From Metamycoplasma alkalescens (GTDB lineage Bacteria; Bacillota_I; Bacilli_A; Mycoplasmatales; Metamycoplasmataceae), in assembly GCF_900476125.1 (NCBI RefSeq), contig NZ_LS991949.1:310001-374000 (forward strand): a stretch of DNA of 64,000 nt, given 5' to 3'. The position numbers were made by a program, and so were the translations under genes. How positions within the stretch are numbered: the first letter of the stretch is position 1; each line of letters begins with the position of its first letter. Below are positions 40,794 through 52,987 of the stretch, piece by piece. The notes under the pieces are model-generated. The model was not told the DNA's origin. It did not search any database and saw only the letters and a list, made by a program, of their open reading frames with translations.

Positions 40794-41639
40794 TTAAAAT
40801 AGCGTTGGTTCTTCTTTATTTAATAACATTGCAATTTCTTCTTTGTAAGGAGGTTTATTATTAATATAAGGGGTTTCAAGAATAATTGGAATATTATCAA
40901 AATCCTTGTCAAAAACAAATTTTTTTAGGGTTTCAAGTCCAATGTAACCTTGGTTTAAATTTGCGTGGCGGTCTTTTTTAGAATTTAGTTCATTTTTTGA
41001 ATCATTTAAATGAATTACTTTTATATGTTTTAAAAAATCATTATCTTTTAAATATTTTTTAAATGCATCATAATTTTTTAAATTATATCCAGCATCCCAA
41101 ATATGACATGTGTCCAAACAAATTTGAATCCGTTCCGAATTAATTTCATCAATGATTTCTTTTAAAATTTCAAAGTTATTGCAAAAATTTGAACCATTAC
41201 CTGCCATTGTTTCTAAGACAATTACAACATCTTTTGTTTGCGCTAAAATTTCTTTTAATGAACAAATTAGGCTTTCTTTTGCTTCCTTAATTGTATAAGT
41301 TGTATGCGCACCGGGGTGCAAAACTAAATATTTGGCATTGATATAATTCATTCTTTTAATTTCTTGAACTAAAAAATCAACTGCAAAAGATCTTTTAGCT
41401 GGATTTGAAGGATTAACAATATAAGGAGCATGAACAATAATATCTTCTGGTTTGATTTTTTTAGCATACAATGCTTGATATTGTTCCAAATGATAATTTT
41501 CTTTGGCAACACGCATTGTTGTTTGTGGTGGGCCTAAATAAATCATCATGCAATTTGCCCCATTTTCAATTGACTCTTTAGCGGCTTTTTCCAAATAATC
41601 AGGTTTTGCAAAAGAGATATGACTGCCAATTTTAATCAT
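40794..41639 (-). CDS. nfo: Deoxyribonuclease IV (AP endonuclease Nfo)
   Basis: 281 residues without TGA codons. It cleaves abasic sites in base-excision repair and binds three zinc ions. The landmarks are IGSHISFAKPDYL, VLHPGAHT, VLETMAGNGSNF, CLDTCHIWDAGY, IHLNDSKNELNSKKDRHANLNQGYIG and LETPYI. AAGGAA lies upstream of the ATG. Confidence 0.97.
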   Translation of the reverse strand: MIKIGSHISFAKPDYLEKAAKESIENGANCMMIYLGPPQTTMRVAKENYHLEQYQALYAKKIKPEDIIVHAPYIVNPSNPAKRSFAVDFLVQEIKRMNYINAKYLVLHPGAHTTYTIKEAKESLICSLKEILAQTKDVVIVLETMAGNGSNFCNNFEILKEIIDEINSERIQICLDTCHIWDAGYNLKNYDAFKKYLKDNDFLKHIKVIHLNDSKNELNSKKDRHANLNQGYIGLETLKKFVFDKDFDNIPIILETPYINNKPPYKEEIAMLLNKEEPTLF

Positions 41640-41667
41640 TTTTTGTTCCTTAATATTTTTTATTAAA

Positions 41668-43221
41668 TTAATCTAAATTATAACTTTCATTAACGAAGAA
41701 TTCTTTTAATTTCTTACGTTTTTGGGGGTGTTTTAATTTTCTTAAAACTTTTGTTTCAATTTGACGAATTTTTTCTTTTGAAATTCCCAATTCTTTTGAA
41801 AGTTCATCCAGCGAATGCGGACGATAAGCTTCACCATTCACGTCTGAAACACCATATCTTTTACGAATTAACAAACGATCTGATTCATCAGGCAATGAGT
41901 TAATCATTTCATTTAAAATCACACTCAATTCTTGTTGTGATGTGAAATTAGTTGGACTAATCACACTTTCATCTTTAACAAAATCAGAAAAACTTGAGTT
42001 TTCTTCTTTTCCAATATTTTTATCCAGCGAAATTGGATTTATATTAATTTTTCTTATATAACGAACTTTTTCAGCAGTGAAATCTCCACCATATTTTTTT
42101 GCAATTTCTTCATCTGTTGGTGGATAATCCAATTCTTGCTGTAATTCTCTTTCAATTTTTAAAACCTTATTAATTGTTTCAACCATATGCACTGGTACCC
42201 GTACAGTTCTTGCTTGATCAGCAACCGCTCTTGTGATTGCTTGTCTAATTCATCATGTTGCATAAGTTGAAAATTTATACCCTGTTTTATAATCATATTT
42301 TGAAACTGCTTTAAGAATGCCGGCATTTCCTTCAGAAATTAAATCAATAAAATTAAGTCCTCTGTTTTTATATTTTTTAGCATTATTAATAACTAATCTT
42401 AGATTTCTTTTGACAAGTAAATCTCTTGCTCGCTTGAATTTATACATATTCCCAGCTTGCTTTGCGTTTTCCATTTTTTCAGCAAGTTCTCTTTCTTCTT
42501 TAGCAGTTAAAAGTTTTCCATATTTTCCAATTCAACGCATGTATCATTTAACAATATCATTTGTTTCAGTTAGGCGGTTTGATAAATTACTATTTTCAGA
42601 AGTATTTCGTGATGAATTAATTTGAATATCTTCAGAATTATAGTTTTTTAATAATTTAGAAGCACCAAAATCATCTGATTTTTTTGATCCTCAACTGCCT
42701 TCAGCATATTCATCATAGTCATCTAAATCATAAGTCCCATAGCCTTCTTCATCATCTTCATATTCATCACTATTGATACTATTTGAAAGAAATTCAACTT
42801 CTTCATCATAAATTTCTTCTTCTTTTAAATTCCCATCTGTTCTTGGAATTAAAGCATCATCAAATTCAACATATTCAGCGCCATTTTCAGTTTCAGCAAA
42901 AATATCATCATTATCTAGATCTTCAGTATCAATATCTTTTAGTTCTTCTTCATTAAAATGAACATCATCCCCAAAGTCAATAACATCATCATTATCGCCT
43001 TCATCAACATTGTTTGAAATAATCTTTTTTTCCAACAATTTTTTTAGCAATAAATCAGCTTCTTCTTCGTCAACATATAATTTCTTTTTATCAATAATAT
43101 TAAAAACTTCTTCTTGAGAAAAAGTTTTTTTACTTGCATTTTTCTTTTGAATCTTCTTAATTTCTTGTTCAATAATTTTGACTGTATAGTCAATTGATTT
43201 TTCTAAATCTTTATTTTCCAT
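41668..43221 (-). CDS. rpoD: RNA polymerase primary sigma factor RpoD
   Basis: 517 residues with several TGA-Trp codons. Region 2 is intact ([50 protein letters not shown]), region 3 follows ([12 protein letters not shown]), and region 4 has the helix-turn-helix ([18 protein letters not shown]). The N-terminal 200 residues are unusually acidic and mycoplasma-specific. The ATG is preceded by GGGAG inside the end of dnaG and overlaps it by 11 bases. Sigma factor and primase thus form the conserved macromolecular synthesis operon. Confidence 0.97.
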
Positions 43222-45091
43222 TTCCCACTCCCTTAATAATTATTTTTTTTGGTTTTTTTTGTTTTTGATTAATTAAATCATCAATTTTTTTTATAAGAAA
43301 ATAAGAATCTTCATTTTTATTTTCATCAAATCAAGTAATTTCTTTGATTTCCTTTGCTGCTTCTAAACTATTTTCAATTTTTTTCCTTCATTCCAAACGA
43401 CTCTCTTGCGCTAAATCAGCCTCTAAAAAAAGAATCAAATTATTTGCATTAATTTCAATCCCTTCTTTTCTTTTATTAACAACATAATTGATTAAATCTT
43501 TCAATGGTTGATATGAATCATCAAAAGTGATTGCTTCAAAATTTTTACTTCAAAAATATGCTTCAAAACCAGGTTGGAATAAAGTAATTAAAAGTATTTC
43601 CTTCAATAAAGTTCCATGGGCACTAATGTTTTTTTTGTTGTTATTTTTTTTGATTTCTAATTTTGAAATTTTATTTTGATTTTTTAAATCATTTGAAAAA
43701 TATTGATATTGTTGAATTTCTTCTTTTTTATTGTTTATACTTGCTTGATCACTTGATTCTTTTTCAAAAACTTTTGTTTTAAAAAAAGGATCTGAAGGAA
43801 AATTAGGTTTGGCATGTTCCTTATAATATGATTGAAATAATTTTTCGGATAAAATTGCATTTTTTTGGAGTTTTTCTTGCAAAATAATTGTTAATTGTTC
43901 TTTTAGATAATACACATATTCAAAAATTTGTTTATAATTCTCAAATTTTGTTTGTTCACTATTATTTGATTTATGGATTTCTAAAAACATGTTAAAAATA
44001 AATTCAACAAGATCAATTTTTTGATTTATTAATTGTTCTAATGTTTTACCTTGATCCAAATTGTATAATTCATCAGGATCCTTATTTAAATTATTTTTAA
44101 TAAAGTTTATGTTTAAATGATATTTTTCTAAGTAATACAAAATTATTCTTAAACTTTTTAAAGTTGCATTTTTTCCAGCTTGATCATTATCAAAAAATAA
44201 CGTAATTGTTTTATTGCTTAATTCTTTCAGGTGATATGGTGATAGCGAAGTCCCCATAATTGCAATTGCATTTTTAATGCCAATTTTTCATAACGCAATG
44301 CAATCAAATTGTCCTTCAACAATCAAAACTTCATTTGTTTTAATGATTTCATCTTTAGCATGATAATAATTAAACATTGCTTCATTTTTTTTAAAAACAA
44401 TTGTTTCTGAACTATTTAAATATTTCGGATTTCCTAACCCTGTTATATCACGTCCTGAAAAAGCAACAATATTCCCAAATTTATCATGAATTGGGAATAT
44501 TAAACGATCATTAAAAAAATTTCGATTTTCATTTCCGGATAGCAATGAGGAATTAAAAATTGCATAATCATCAATTTCATTATTTTTAAGTGTTTCATAA
44601 ATTGATTTATCTTTAGCAGCAAACCCAATTTCAAATTCCTTGATGATTTCCTTTGTTAAATTTCTTTTTTGTAAGAAATTTTCAAGCAAAGAAGTTTTTT
44701 CAAAAGTAATTTGGTATCGAAAAAAATTAAGTGCGACTTGATTAGCTTCAAAAATTTTTGAATGTTCAGATGAAAGATTAGAATTATTTAAAAAATCTCC
44801 AAAATTACTAATATCTAAATTTTGTTTTTTTGCTAAAAATTTTAGCGCTTCAATGCCATTTAAATTTTCTTTGAATTCAATAAATTTAATTACATTACCA
44901 CTTTTACCACAACCAAAGCATTTAAAAATCCCTTTTTCTTGACTAACAATAAATGATGGTGTTTTTTCACCATGAAAAGGACAACATGCTTTGTAGTTTT
45001 TACCTTGTTTGATTAAGTTAACATATTGACCAATAACATTTACAATATCAGATTTTGCAATAACAAATTCTCAAACACTTTCTTTTGACAT
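43211..45091 (-). CDS. dnaG: DNA primase
   Basis: 626 residues with several TGA-Trp codons. The CHC2 zinc finger is CCPFHGEKTPSF and CFGC near residues 36-64. The TOPRIM domain has VLIVEGQFDCIAL, the LSPYHL block and FDNDQAG. The C-terminal helicase-binding domain is lysine- and asparagine-rich. It makes primers for Okazaki fragments. The ATG at 45091 begins MSKESVWEFVIAKSDIV. Confidence 0.95.
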
Positions 45092-45108
45092 TTATTACCT
45101 TTACCTTA

Positions 45109-46485
45109 TTAAATATTTGCTAACTTAAAATATTTTTCAATCTCATCAATTGCAATGATATCTTGCTTCATTGTATCACGATTTCGAATTGTGACTGTTT
45201 GTTTTAATTCTGTATCAAAATCAATTGTTATACAATATGGTGTTCCAATTGCATCTTGCCGACGATATCTTTTACCAATTGATCCACTTTCATCATAAGT
45301 AATTCTTAAATTTGTATGAACTAACAAATCTTCAAAAATTTTTTTAGCTTGTTCAGATTGTTTTTTCATTAAAGGCAAAATTGCTAATTGATAAGGAGCA
45401 ATTTTTTTATTTAATTTTAAAAGTACTCTTTCTTCATTATTTGGCAACTGTTCAATTGCAAATGCATCAATCAATAAAGCAAATAACAATCTATCCAATC
45501 CAATGGATGGTTCAATTACATAAGGAATTATTTTGCTACCATCTTCCTTTAAGTATTCAAGTGATTCACCAGAAAATTTCATATGTTGTTTTAAATCATA
45601 ATCACCACGGTTTGCAATCCCCAACAATTCACCTCAACCAAATGGGAATAAATATTCAATGTCTGATGTTCCTTTTGAGTAATGACTCAATTCATCAACT
45701 TGATGTTCTCTAATCCGAATGTTTTCTTTTTTAAGTCCTAAAGATAAAATTAATGTTTGACATTTATTTATTCAATATTGATAAAATTCATTACTATCTT
45801 TTTCTTCACAAAAAAATTCCAATTCCATTTGTTCAAATTCTCTTGTTCGAAAAATGAAATCACGGGGGGTTATTTCATTCCGAAAACTTTTTCCAATTTG
45901 ACCAATTCCAAATGGCAATTTTGCTCTTGAACTTCGCACTAAATTTTTAAAATTTACAAAAATTCCTTGTGCTGTTTCCGGACGTAAAAATGTTTCGGCA
46001 GAATTATTATCAATTGCTCCTAATTGTGTTTTAAACATTAAATTAAAGGGGCGAATAAATCCTCAATCAGTTTCAGAGTTTTCATATTTTTTAACTTTTT
46101 CTTTAATGATAGTTTCTAATTCTGAAAATGAACATGCTTCAGCATTAATTTCAGGAAATAAATCTTTAACAATATGATCAGCTCGATATCTTTTGTTATT
46201 AATCTTATTTTCAATCAAATAATCTGAAAAATTATCAAGATGTCCGCTTGCTTTTCAAACATTTTTATTCATGATAATCTTTGTATCAATTTGATAATTT
46301 TTTTCTTTTCGAATAAATTCATTAATCCATATCTTTTTAATTTCATTAAGCATTGAAGTTGCTAGTGGACCATAATCTCAAGTGTTTACTAACCCACCAT
46401 AAATTTCTGAATTTTGATAAACAAATCCTTGATTTTTTAAGTGGGCTATTACAATTTGAATGTCTTTTTCTAAATTATTATCCAC
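45109..46485 (-). CDS. glyS: Glycyl-tRNA synthetase (single-chain, eukaryote-like)
   Basis: 458 residues with several TGA-Trp codons. It begins at a GTG (46485), with GGAGG just upstream. Family blocks are [85 protein letters not shown] and the anticodon domain (APYQLAILP). It is the homodimeric type, not the alpha2-beta2 type. It charges tRNA-Gly. Confidence 0.96.
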
Positions 46486-46677
46486 AAAGCCTCCAAACAA
46501 TCTTTTATTATTAAACTTAATAATAAATTGTACCAAAAAATATTCTATTTAATTTGCAATATAGAAAATATTGTTTTTGTCAACTAAATTAGATAAATAT
46601 AAGAAATTTTTTTTAATTTAATTCTTGATTAATTTTTTCAAAAATTAGATTCAAAATCGATTATTTTTTAGTTTTGT

Positions 46678-46683
46678 TATAAT
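46678..46683 (+). promoter_or_regulatory. -10 box of ffh, six bases before the ATG
   Basis: TATAAT, six bases, then the ATG at 46690. There is another ATG directly after the hexamer (46684), which would lie upstream of the predicted transcript start. Confidence 0.6.
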
Positions 46684-46689
46684 ATGTTT

Positions 46690-48018
46690 ATGTTAAATTT
46701 TATACAAAAAAGAATTCAAAAATCAATTGATAAGATTAATAAAAAATTGTCAATCAATGAAGAAGACATTCTAGAAATTTTAAGAGAAGTAAAATTAGCT
46801 TTACTTGAAGCCGATGTTAACTTAGAAGTTGTTAAATTATTTATCAAACAAGTCAAAGAAAAAGCGCTTAATAGTCAAATCATTGGTAAGTTAAATCAAC
46901 AGCAAATGGTTTTGAAAATTTTTAAAGATGAACTAACAAATATTCTTGGGAATAATCCAATTGAAATTAAGCCTAAGGCATTTCCAACAAAAATCATGAT
47001 GGTTGGATTACAAGGTTCAGGGAAAACTACAACATCAGCAAAATTAGCTTTTTATTTAAGAAAAAAAGGCATTTTTAAAAAACCACTTTTAGTTGGAGAT
47101 GATATTTATCGGCCAGCGGCAAGAGATCAATTAGATCAATTAGCAAAACAAAATCAAATTGATTTTTTTACTAAAAATGAAAATGATGCCTTATTAATTG
47201 CAACTGAATCAATCAAAAAAGCTGAAAACTTCAATAATGACTTAGTGATTATTGATACTGCTGGACGTTTAGCAATTGATGAAGATTTAATGCAAGAGCT
47301 AAAAGAAATTAAACGCTATACAAAACCAGATTATATTTTCTTAGTTGTTGATGCAATGAGTGGACAAGATGTAATTAATAGTGCAAAAAAATTCCATGAA
47401 GAATTGAATCTAACTGGAACAATAATTACCAAATTAGATTCCGATGCTCGGGGTGGTGCTGCACTAAGTATTACACATCTATTAAATATCAATATTGCCT
47501 TTATTGGAACAAGTGAAAAAATTAGTGGTTTAGAATTATTTCATCCTGATCGAATGGCTGATCGGATTCTTGGGATGGGGGATGTTTTATCATTAATCGA
47601 AAAAGCCTCAGAAGAAGTTGATGAAAAAATGATGAAAAAAATTGGCTATAAAATGATTAGTGGTAAATTTGATCTTAATGACCTTATGAATTCATTAATG
47701 CAAATTAAAAAACTTGGCAAAATGAAAGCAATATTAAAATTAATTCCTGGCATGGCTGATAAAGTTAGTGATGAAAAAATTGATGAAGCTGAAAACAAAT
47801 TTAAAATTTATACCCATTTAATTAATTCTATGACCGAAGCTGAAAAGAAAAATCCAAAATTATTAAAAAATCCGACGCGAAAAGAAAGAATTATCAAAGG
47901 TTCGGGTAGAAGTCCAAGAGAGTATAATATGCTTGTCAACGATTTTGAAAGAATGGCAAAACAAATGAAAGAAATGGCTTCAAACCCTCAAATCAAAAAT
48001 GGAATTCTAAATCAATAA
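46690..48018 (+). CDS. ffh: Signal recognition particle protein Ffh
   Basis: 442 residues from the ATG at 46690 (MLNFIQKRIQKSIDKI), chosen because of the -10 box; an ATG six bases upstream is possible. The N domain ends with ALLEADVN. G1 is GLQGSGKTT, G3 is DTAGR, and G4/G5 is TKLDSDARGGAA. The M domain is methionine-rich at the end (MAKQMKEMASNPQIK) and binds SRP RNA and signal sequences. No SRP RNA gene was seen in the window. Confidence 0.96.
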   Translation: MLNFIQKRIQKSIDKINKKLSINEEDILEILREVKLALLEADVNLEVVKLFIKQVKEKALNSQIIGKLNQQQMVLKIFKDELTNILGNNPIEIKPKAFPTKIMMVGLQGSGKTTTSAKLAFYLRKKGIFKKPLLVGDDIYRPAARDQLDQLAKQNQIDFFTKNENDALLIATESIKKAENFNNDLVIIDTAGRLAIDEDLMQELKEIKRYTKPDYIFLVVDAMSGQDVINSAKKFHEELNLTGTIITKLDSDARGGAALSITHLLNINIAFIGTSEKISGLELFHPDRMADRILGMGDVLSLIEKASEEVDEKMMKKIGYKMISGKFDLNDLMNSLMQIKKLGKMKAILKLIPGMADKVSDEKIDEAENKFKIYTHLINSMTEAEKKNPKLLKNPTRKERIIKGSGRSPREYNMLVNDFERMAKQMKEMASNPQIKNGILNQ

Positions 48019-48026
48019 ATAATAAT

Positions 48027-48055
48027 AAAAGTTGGTATTTGTTACCAACTTTTAA
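48027..48055. terminator. Bidirectional terminator between ffh and the GDSL-like gene
   Basis: An 11-bp perfect stem (AAAAGTTGGTA with TACCAACTTTT) with a five-base loop. The stop of the convergent gene lies in the stem. Confidence 0.9.
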
Positions 48056-50199
48056 ATTTTATATTTGGCAATAATTTTTTTAATTGTTTGAATATTTTTA
48101 AGAATTCTAAATCCCAAAATTAAATAACGATTAATCGCAATGAAATGTGTTCATTTAATAATTTTTTGTTTATTTTCTTTAATTTGAAAAATTAAATCAT
48201 ATAATGAAAGATTTTTAATTTTATCAAGAAATTTTAAGACAACATAATTTCAATATTTTGGATTATTTTTAAAAATATCAATAATGTTTGAAATTGAATT
48301 TTTTAATAATTTATAGTCTTTTGATTCTAATTCTAAACGTAATAAATCATTGATTGCTTGTGTAAAAAAATCAACTGTTTGTGAGAAATTATTTTCATTT
48401 GTTAATTCAACTAGAATCTTGTCAAATAATAAAAGTAAGTTATATTTATTTTTAACAATAAAATGTTTTCAAAGTTCATCAAAATTTTTTAAATTAACAT
48501 AAACATTTGAGTAATTAACTAAAGATTCAACAAAGAAATTAATAAAATCCTTAAATGAATCAAGACTTAATAAATAATTAATAATTTTTTCAAATTTTTG
48601 GTTGTTATTGAAATTAAATAAATAAGATAAAAGTTTTGTATTCAAACTTTCTTTGACAAAAAGTTCAATAATTTCATTGATTTCTTTTCTTGATTCATTG
48701 ATTAGTTGTGAATTAAAAAAATATTTTAAAACATCATAAACTAAATATTGATTGTCCCTAAGAATTTTAAATAATTCTTTTTTTATTAAGTTTAAATCAA
48801 TTTTTTTGTTTTCTAAAAGCTCTTTTTTAAAAAGAATTTGTTCTAAAATATACAAAATATTATCTGTTTTTTGATTTTTTAGCAAAATAAGAATAATTTC
48901 TTTTGTTCGCTGTTCATTGCTTAAAAATTTTGTTAATTTTTCAATAAATTGATAATTTTCTTTTGCTTGATTAAAGCGACTAATAATTAATCTTCGTGTT
49001 AATTCTGAGACTGAAACATTATAATATCTTAAAAATAAGGTTAAAAAATCTGAAATCCGAATTTTATAATTTAAAAGATCTTGATATTTTTTTTCATTAT
49101 CATCCAACAAATAAATGCTTTCATTTTTATTTTTGCCATAAACTTGCTTAAACAACGCATGATTATTATTTACTTCATGAATTGAGTGATATAAATCAAT
49201 ATCATTTTCTCAATATGATTGACTAGATATATATTTATTTAAAAATTCAATGTTTTTTAAATCTTCTTTGAATGCATTTTTATTAATAAATAATTTTGTA
49301 TAAATATCCATGCCAATTTTTTTATAGCCTTTTTCAGTCGGATAAAATGCAAAAATATTTTCAAATAAATATTTCTTATTTTCATTTCAATATACTGTGT
49401 CATTTACATCAATGAAATCGCAACCGACTTTTTTTGCTGCTTCTTTGATTGACTGATCAAAATTTGTTTGAATAAAATGATAAAGATTGAACTCATTTGC
49501 TTGTTTGGGATTGACATATGAATTAATTGCAAATTTTAAATGCAAAAGCAACTGAGGATAATTAGTAAGAACAATTTTTGCTTGTTTATTTTTATTTTGA
49601 ATAGATTTAATTAAGGAAATTAATTTGTTTTTAACTTCAATAGTTATTTCTTCAATAATTTTTTTAATAACGTTAATTTCTTCTGCTTTTTTTTGTTGAT
49701 CGATTTTATTTAGTAAACGGAAATGTTTAAAGGGTAATTTATTAAAAAAATCAAAAAATCCAGCTGTGATTGTAATAAAATTTGCTTCTTTAATTTTTTT
49801 GAAAAAAAAACTAAAATCATCATTATTTATATTTCAATCATTTAAGAAATTCGAAAAATAATTTTTAAAAGGATTTGTTGAAATTCAATCAATTGCTTGG
49901 ATTAAATCAATAATATTGTTCATTTTTTTAAGTGCTTTTTTATCATTTGTATACAAAGCTTCTAAAAAACGTAGCGAATTTGTTGGAACTGCTAAATTAT
50001 AAAAACTCTCAAGCATAAAATCTTGATTGTTTTTAATTAAATTAGCAATCACTGTTGGATAACATAACCCATGAATTTCATTGTTTGTATCTAAATATCC
50101 ATTTGTTGAAAAACCTAATTTTGAATTATAGCCAGATGCAAATGCCTCACCAAGTGCAACATAATTAATTTTTATTTTTTTATTATTATTTTCCTGCAT
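48052..50199 (-). CDS. GDSL/SGNH-hydrolase-like protein lacking catalytic residues, with long helical C-terminus
   Basis: 715 residues with many TGA-Trp codons, no frameshift. The first about 300 residues follow the SGNH hydrolase pattern: NYVALGEAFASGYNSKLGF (active enzymes: VALGDSxSAGYN), FITITAGFFDFF (active: ITITAGGND) and FAFYPTEKGYKKIG (active: HPTxxGY). Ser of GDS is Ala, Asn of GxND is Phe, and His of the last block is Tyr, so the triad is lost. The remaining 400 residues are K/N/L-rich, mostly helical, and match nothing I recognise. No signal peptide is visible. The start overlaps the stop of rbgA by one base (TAATG). Confidence 0.75.
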
Positions 50200-51047
50200 T
50201 ATTTTTTTTCACTTTCTTCATAAACATCAAAAATAACATTATCTAAATTTTTAAAATAATTTATTAATAAATTAATTCCTTTTTTTAAATCATAAACACC
50301 ATTTTTTAATAATAAATTATTGTTCTTTGCAAATTTATTTAAATTTTCAAAAATTGCTTCTTCTTCAAAAACAGCATTTAAATTAAGTTCATTTAATTTA
50401 TTTGGATAGTATTTGGACATTAATTGATATAAAACAACAATTAATTGATTTTGATCAATTGCTTCTTGACGAATTGAACCAACAATTGCTAATTTAGCTC
50501 CGACTTCATCATTTTTAATTTTGGGCATTAAAAGACCAGGAGTGTCAAGAAGCAAATAATTTTTACAATTAATTCATTGCTCTGATCTTGTAATTCCAGC
50601 AATTGCCCCAACTTTTGTTGATTTAGTTTTTGACATCGTATTAATTAATGTTGATTTACCAACATTTGGAATCCCTAGAACTACACATTTAAGGGGGGGT
50701 GTTAATTTGCCTTTTAAAGCATTTTTTTGCTTAAATTTTAAATATTCTTGGTTCAATGCTTGATTGATTTTATGATATCCATCTTTGTTTTTTAAATTTG
50801 TTACAACAACTTGACCGCGTTCTTGGTATTTTTTAATAAATGGTTGCAATAAATTTAAATTTGTTTTATCGGCTTTATTAAGCACAAATAAAATTGGTTT
50901 TTGACCAATGATTTTAAAAATTTCTTCATTAAAGGAGCTACGAGGAATTCTTGCATCCATAACCACAATAAACAAATCAAAAATTTTTTGTTTTTCTTGA
51001 AGTAAGCGAAATTGCTTAGCCATGTGTCCTGGAAATCAATGAATCAT
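50199..51047 (-). CDS. rbgA: Ribosome biogenesis GTPase RbgA (YlqF)
   Basis: 282 residues with two TGA-Trp codons. It begins MIHWFPGHMAKQ, a hallmark of the family. The GTPase motifs are circularly permuted: VMDARIPRSS, NKADKTNL (G4), GIPNVGKSTLIN (G1) and LLDTPGLLMPK (G3). It is needed for late 50S assembly. AAAGGAGG lies upstream of the ATG. Confidence 0.95.
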
Positions 51048-51076
51048 TTTTGTAACCTCCTTTATTAAAAATTTAA

Positions 51077-51604
51077 TTAATCTTTTTTTAGAATAAAATC
51101 TTTACCTTTTTGAACCTCATATTGTGAAAGACCAAAAAAATTTGTTTGACGCAAAATTTCATATAAAACAATTGCGACAGAATTTGCTAAGTTTAAACTT
51201 CGACAATGTTGATTCATTGGAATTCTTAAACAATTTTCAATATTATTTTGCAAAATTTTTTTAGGAATTCCGGTACTTTCAGTGCCAAACATGATTCAAA
51301 TTTCTTGATTATTATCTAAAATTTCTTTGTAATTCAATTCCGCATAGTTATTTAATCCATAACGCGTAATATAAAAAATTTTTTTGTTTGGATATTTTTT
51401 TAAAAATGCCTCATAATTTGCATGAATTTCATGTTGAATTTCACTCAAAAAATGCCCAGCTGCCTTTCTTTTTAATCAATGGGGGTGTAAATCAAAAGCA
51501 ATTGGTTTGATAATATGCAACTTTGCATTTCCGGCAAAAGATGTTCTTATAATATTTGCTGTATTTGGACTTATTTCAGGTTGGTAGAGCACAATGTTAA
51601 TCAT
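51077..51604 (-). CDS. trmL: tRNA (cytidine(34)-2'-O)-methyltransferase TrmL
   Basis: 175 residues with two TGA-Trp codons, in the SPOUT family. It begins MINIVLYQPEISPNTANIIRT (family: IVLYEPEIPxNTGNI). The knot residues are MFGTESTGIP and LRIPMNQHCRSLNLANSVAI. It methylates the wobble position of some tRNAs. The ATG lies seven bases after a TAAAAT box and has no ribosome-binding site. Confidence 0.92.
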
Positions 51605-51611
51605 AATAAGA

Positions 51612-51617
51612 ATTTTA
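51612..51617 (-). promoter_or_regulatory. -10 box of trmL, seven bases before the ATG
   Basis: On the minus strand TAAAAT is followed by TCTTATT and the ATG. Confidence 0.55.
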
Positions 51618-51661
51618 CTATATAAAAAATAAAATAAATGTTTTATAAAATTAAAAAAATC

Positions 51662-51688
51662 CAAGTAGAAAATAAAAAAATCTACTTG
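51662..51688 (-). terminator. Terminator after rpsO
   Basis: CAAGTAGA pairs with TCTACTTG. A T run follows on the minus strand. Confidence 0.8.
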
Positions 51689-51732
51689 AATTTTTTAATG
51701 ATTTAAATACTAAAAAATTACTTAAAAATCAA

Positions 51733-51999
51733 TTATTTTCTAATATTTAATGCTTTAATGGTTGATTGATATAAAGTATAATCTTCATTTTTTAAGTGAT
51801 TTAATAAAGCTTTACGGTGGTTAACTTTAGCCATAAATCCTCGCATTGAATGAAGATCTTTTTTATTAAGTGCAAAGTGTTTTTTTAGTGATTCAATATC
51901 TTCAGTAAGAATGGCAATTTGCACAGGAAGATATCCTGTATCCTTATCATTTCTTCCAAATTGTTTCACTAATTCACTTTTTCTTTGTTTTGAAACCAT
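51733..51999 (-). CDS. rpsO: 30S ribosomal protein S15
   Basis: 88 residues, standard length. It begins at the ATG at 51999 ([16 protein letters not shown]), with GAAAGGA just upstream. Family landmarks are [45 protein letters not shown]. It binds 16S rRNA early in 30S assembly. Monocistronic. Confidence 0.97.
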   Translation of the reverse strand: MVSKQRKSELVKQFGRNDKDTGYLPVQIAILTEDIESLKKHFALNKKDLHSMRGFMAKVNHRKALLNHLKNEDYTLYQSTIKALNIRK

Positions 52000-52138
52000 T
52001 TTTTTCCTTTCATAACCTAGCAATAATCGTAATCATCACCAAGGAATAAATTTTAATCGTCATTAAGTATATCACTTTTCAGACAATATCCTTATTTTTA
52101 GATGGATATTTTCTTAATTAAGATTTATATATCAAACA

Positions 52139-52873
52139 TTAATCTAACCTTATTCTAATAGTTAAATATTTATTTCAATCACTATAATATGGTACCGAAT
52201 ATTTTTGACATAATTCTTGAACTTTTTTATCCCAATATAAAAAACTTTTATCAGCATCTTTAAAGAAAGAATAAAGTGGGACAATCATTCCATTGTTTGG
52301 ATATGTTGTTTGTGCCATAACTATTATATAATGTAGAAATAGGTGTTGATCAAATGTTATTAATATTGCATCTGCAGTTTTATAATGTTCAGATGTTGCG
52401 GGGTGTTCTTTGAATATTGCACCACTAATTCTTATTTCATCAATATGATGTCTACAATAATTTCACTGCCCAACTTCATTTTTAGAATTACGATTACGAT
52501 GTTCTTTTATATTTAAAATATTATAAGGTTTTATAATTGCTCCTTCAGCAACCATTTTATCAATAACTTGATAATAAACTTTTACTCAAGGGTTATTTTT
52601 TTGTTCATTTTCAAATTCTTCTGGAGATAAGAAATTATTTATTTGTTTATCCACTCCCGAAATAATTGCAGAAAGTGGTGATTTTGGTGTTTTATTTGTT
52701 AAAAAAACAGCATTATTTTTGTTATTATCATTATTTTTATTATTTAATTCAAATGAAACAATTTTTTTTATTACTTTTTTTTGGTTATTATTTTTTAATT
52801 TATTTAAAATTACTCCAATCAAAATTATGAGAGTTGCTAACAAAATTGTAAAATTTATAAAAAATATTTTCAT
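52139..52873 (-). CDS. Hypothetical protein with N-terminal membrane anchor
   Basis: 244 residues with several TGA-Trp codons. One N-terminal hydrophobic helix (about residues 4-23) is followed by an asparagine/lysine-rich linker. A folded domain of about 150 residues follows (VYYQVIDKMVAEGAIIKPYNIL, WNYCRHHIDEIRIS, LFLHYIIVMAQTTYP). I do not recognise the family. AAGGAG precedes the ATG. It is probably secreted or surface-tethered because the linker follows the membrane segment. Confidence 0.7.
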
Positions 52874-52937
52874 TTTTTCTCCTTAAATTAAAAATTGTTA
52901 ATTTGTTTGTTGTAAAACAAATTATAAAAAAATCTAA

Positions 52938-52964
52938 TTAAAAAAACACGCAAATCGCGTGTTT
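52938..52964 (-). terminator. Terminator after tRNA-Ile
   Basis: AAACACGC (52944-52951) pairs with GCGTGTTT (52957-52964), with a T run on the minus strand. Confidence 0.85.
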
Positions 52965-52987
52965 GTTTTTTTGATCAAATACTGAAA

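Noticed and set aside
42700-43221. Separate acidic protein upstream of the sigma factor.
   Set aside because: Frame is continuous through one TGA-Trp into sigma region 2. It is the N-terminal extension of RpoD.
46684-46689. ffh start at the first ATG (MFMLNF).
   Set aside because: That ATG is directly adjacent to the -10 box and would lie upstream of the predicted transcript start. The second ATG also matches the family start better.
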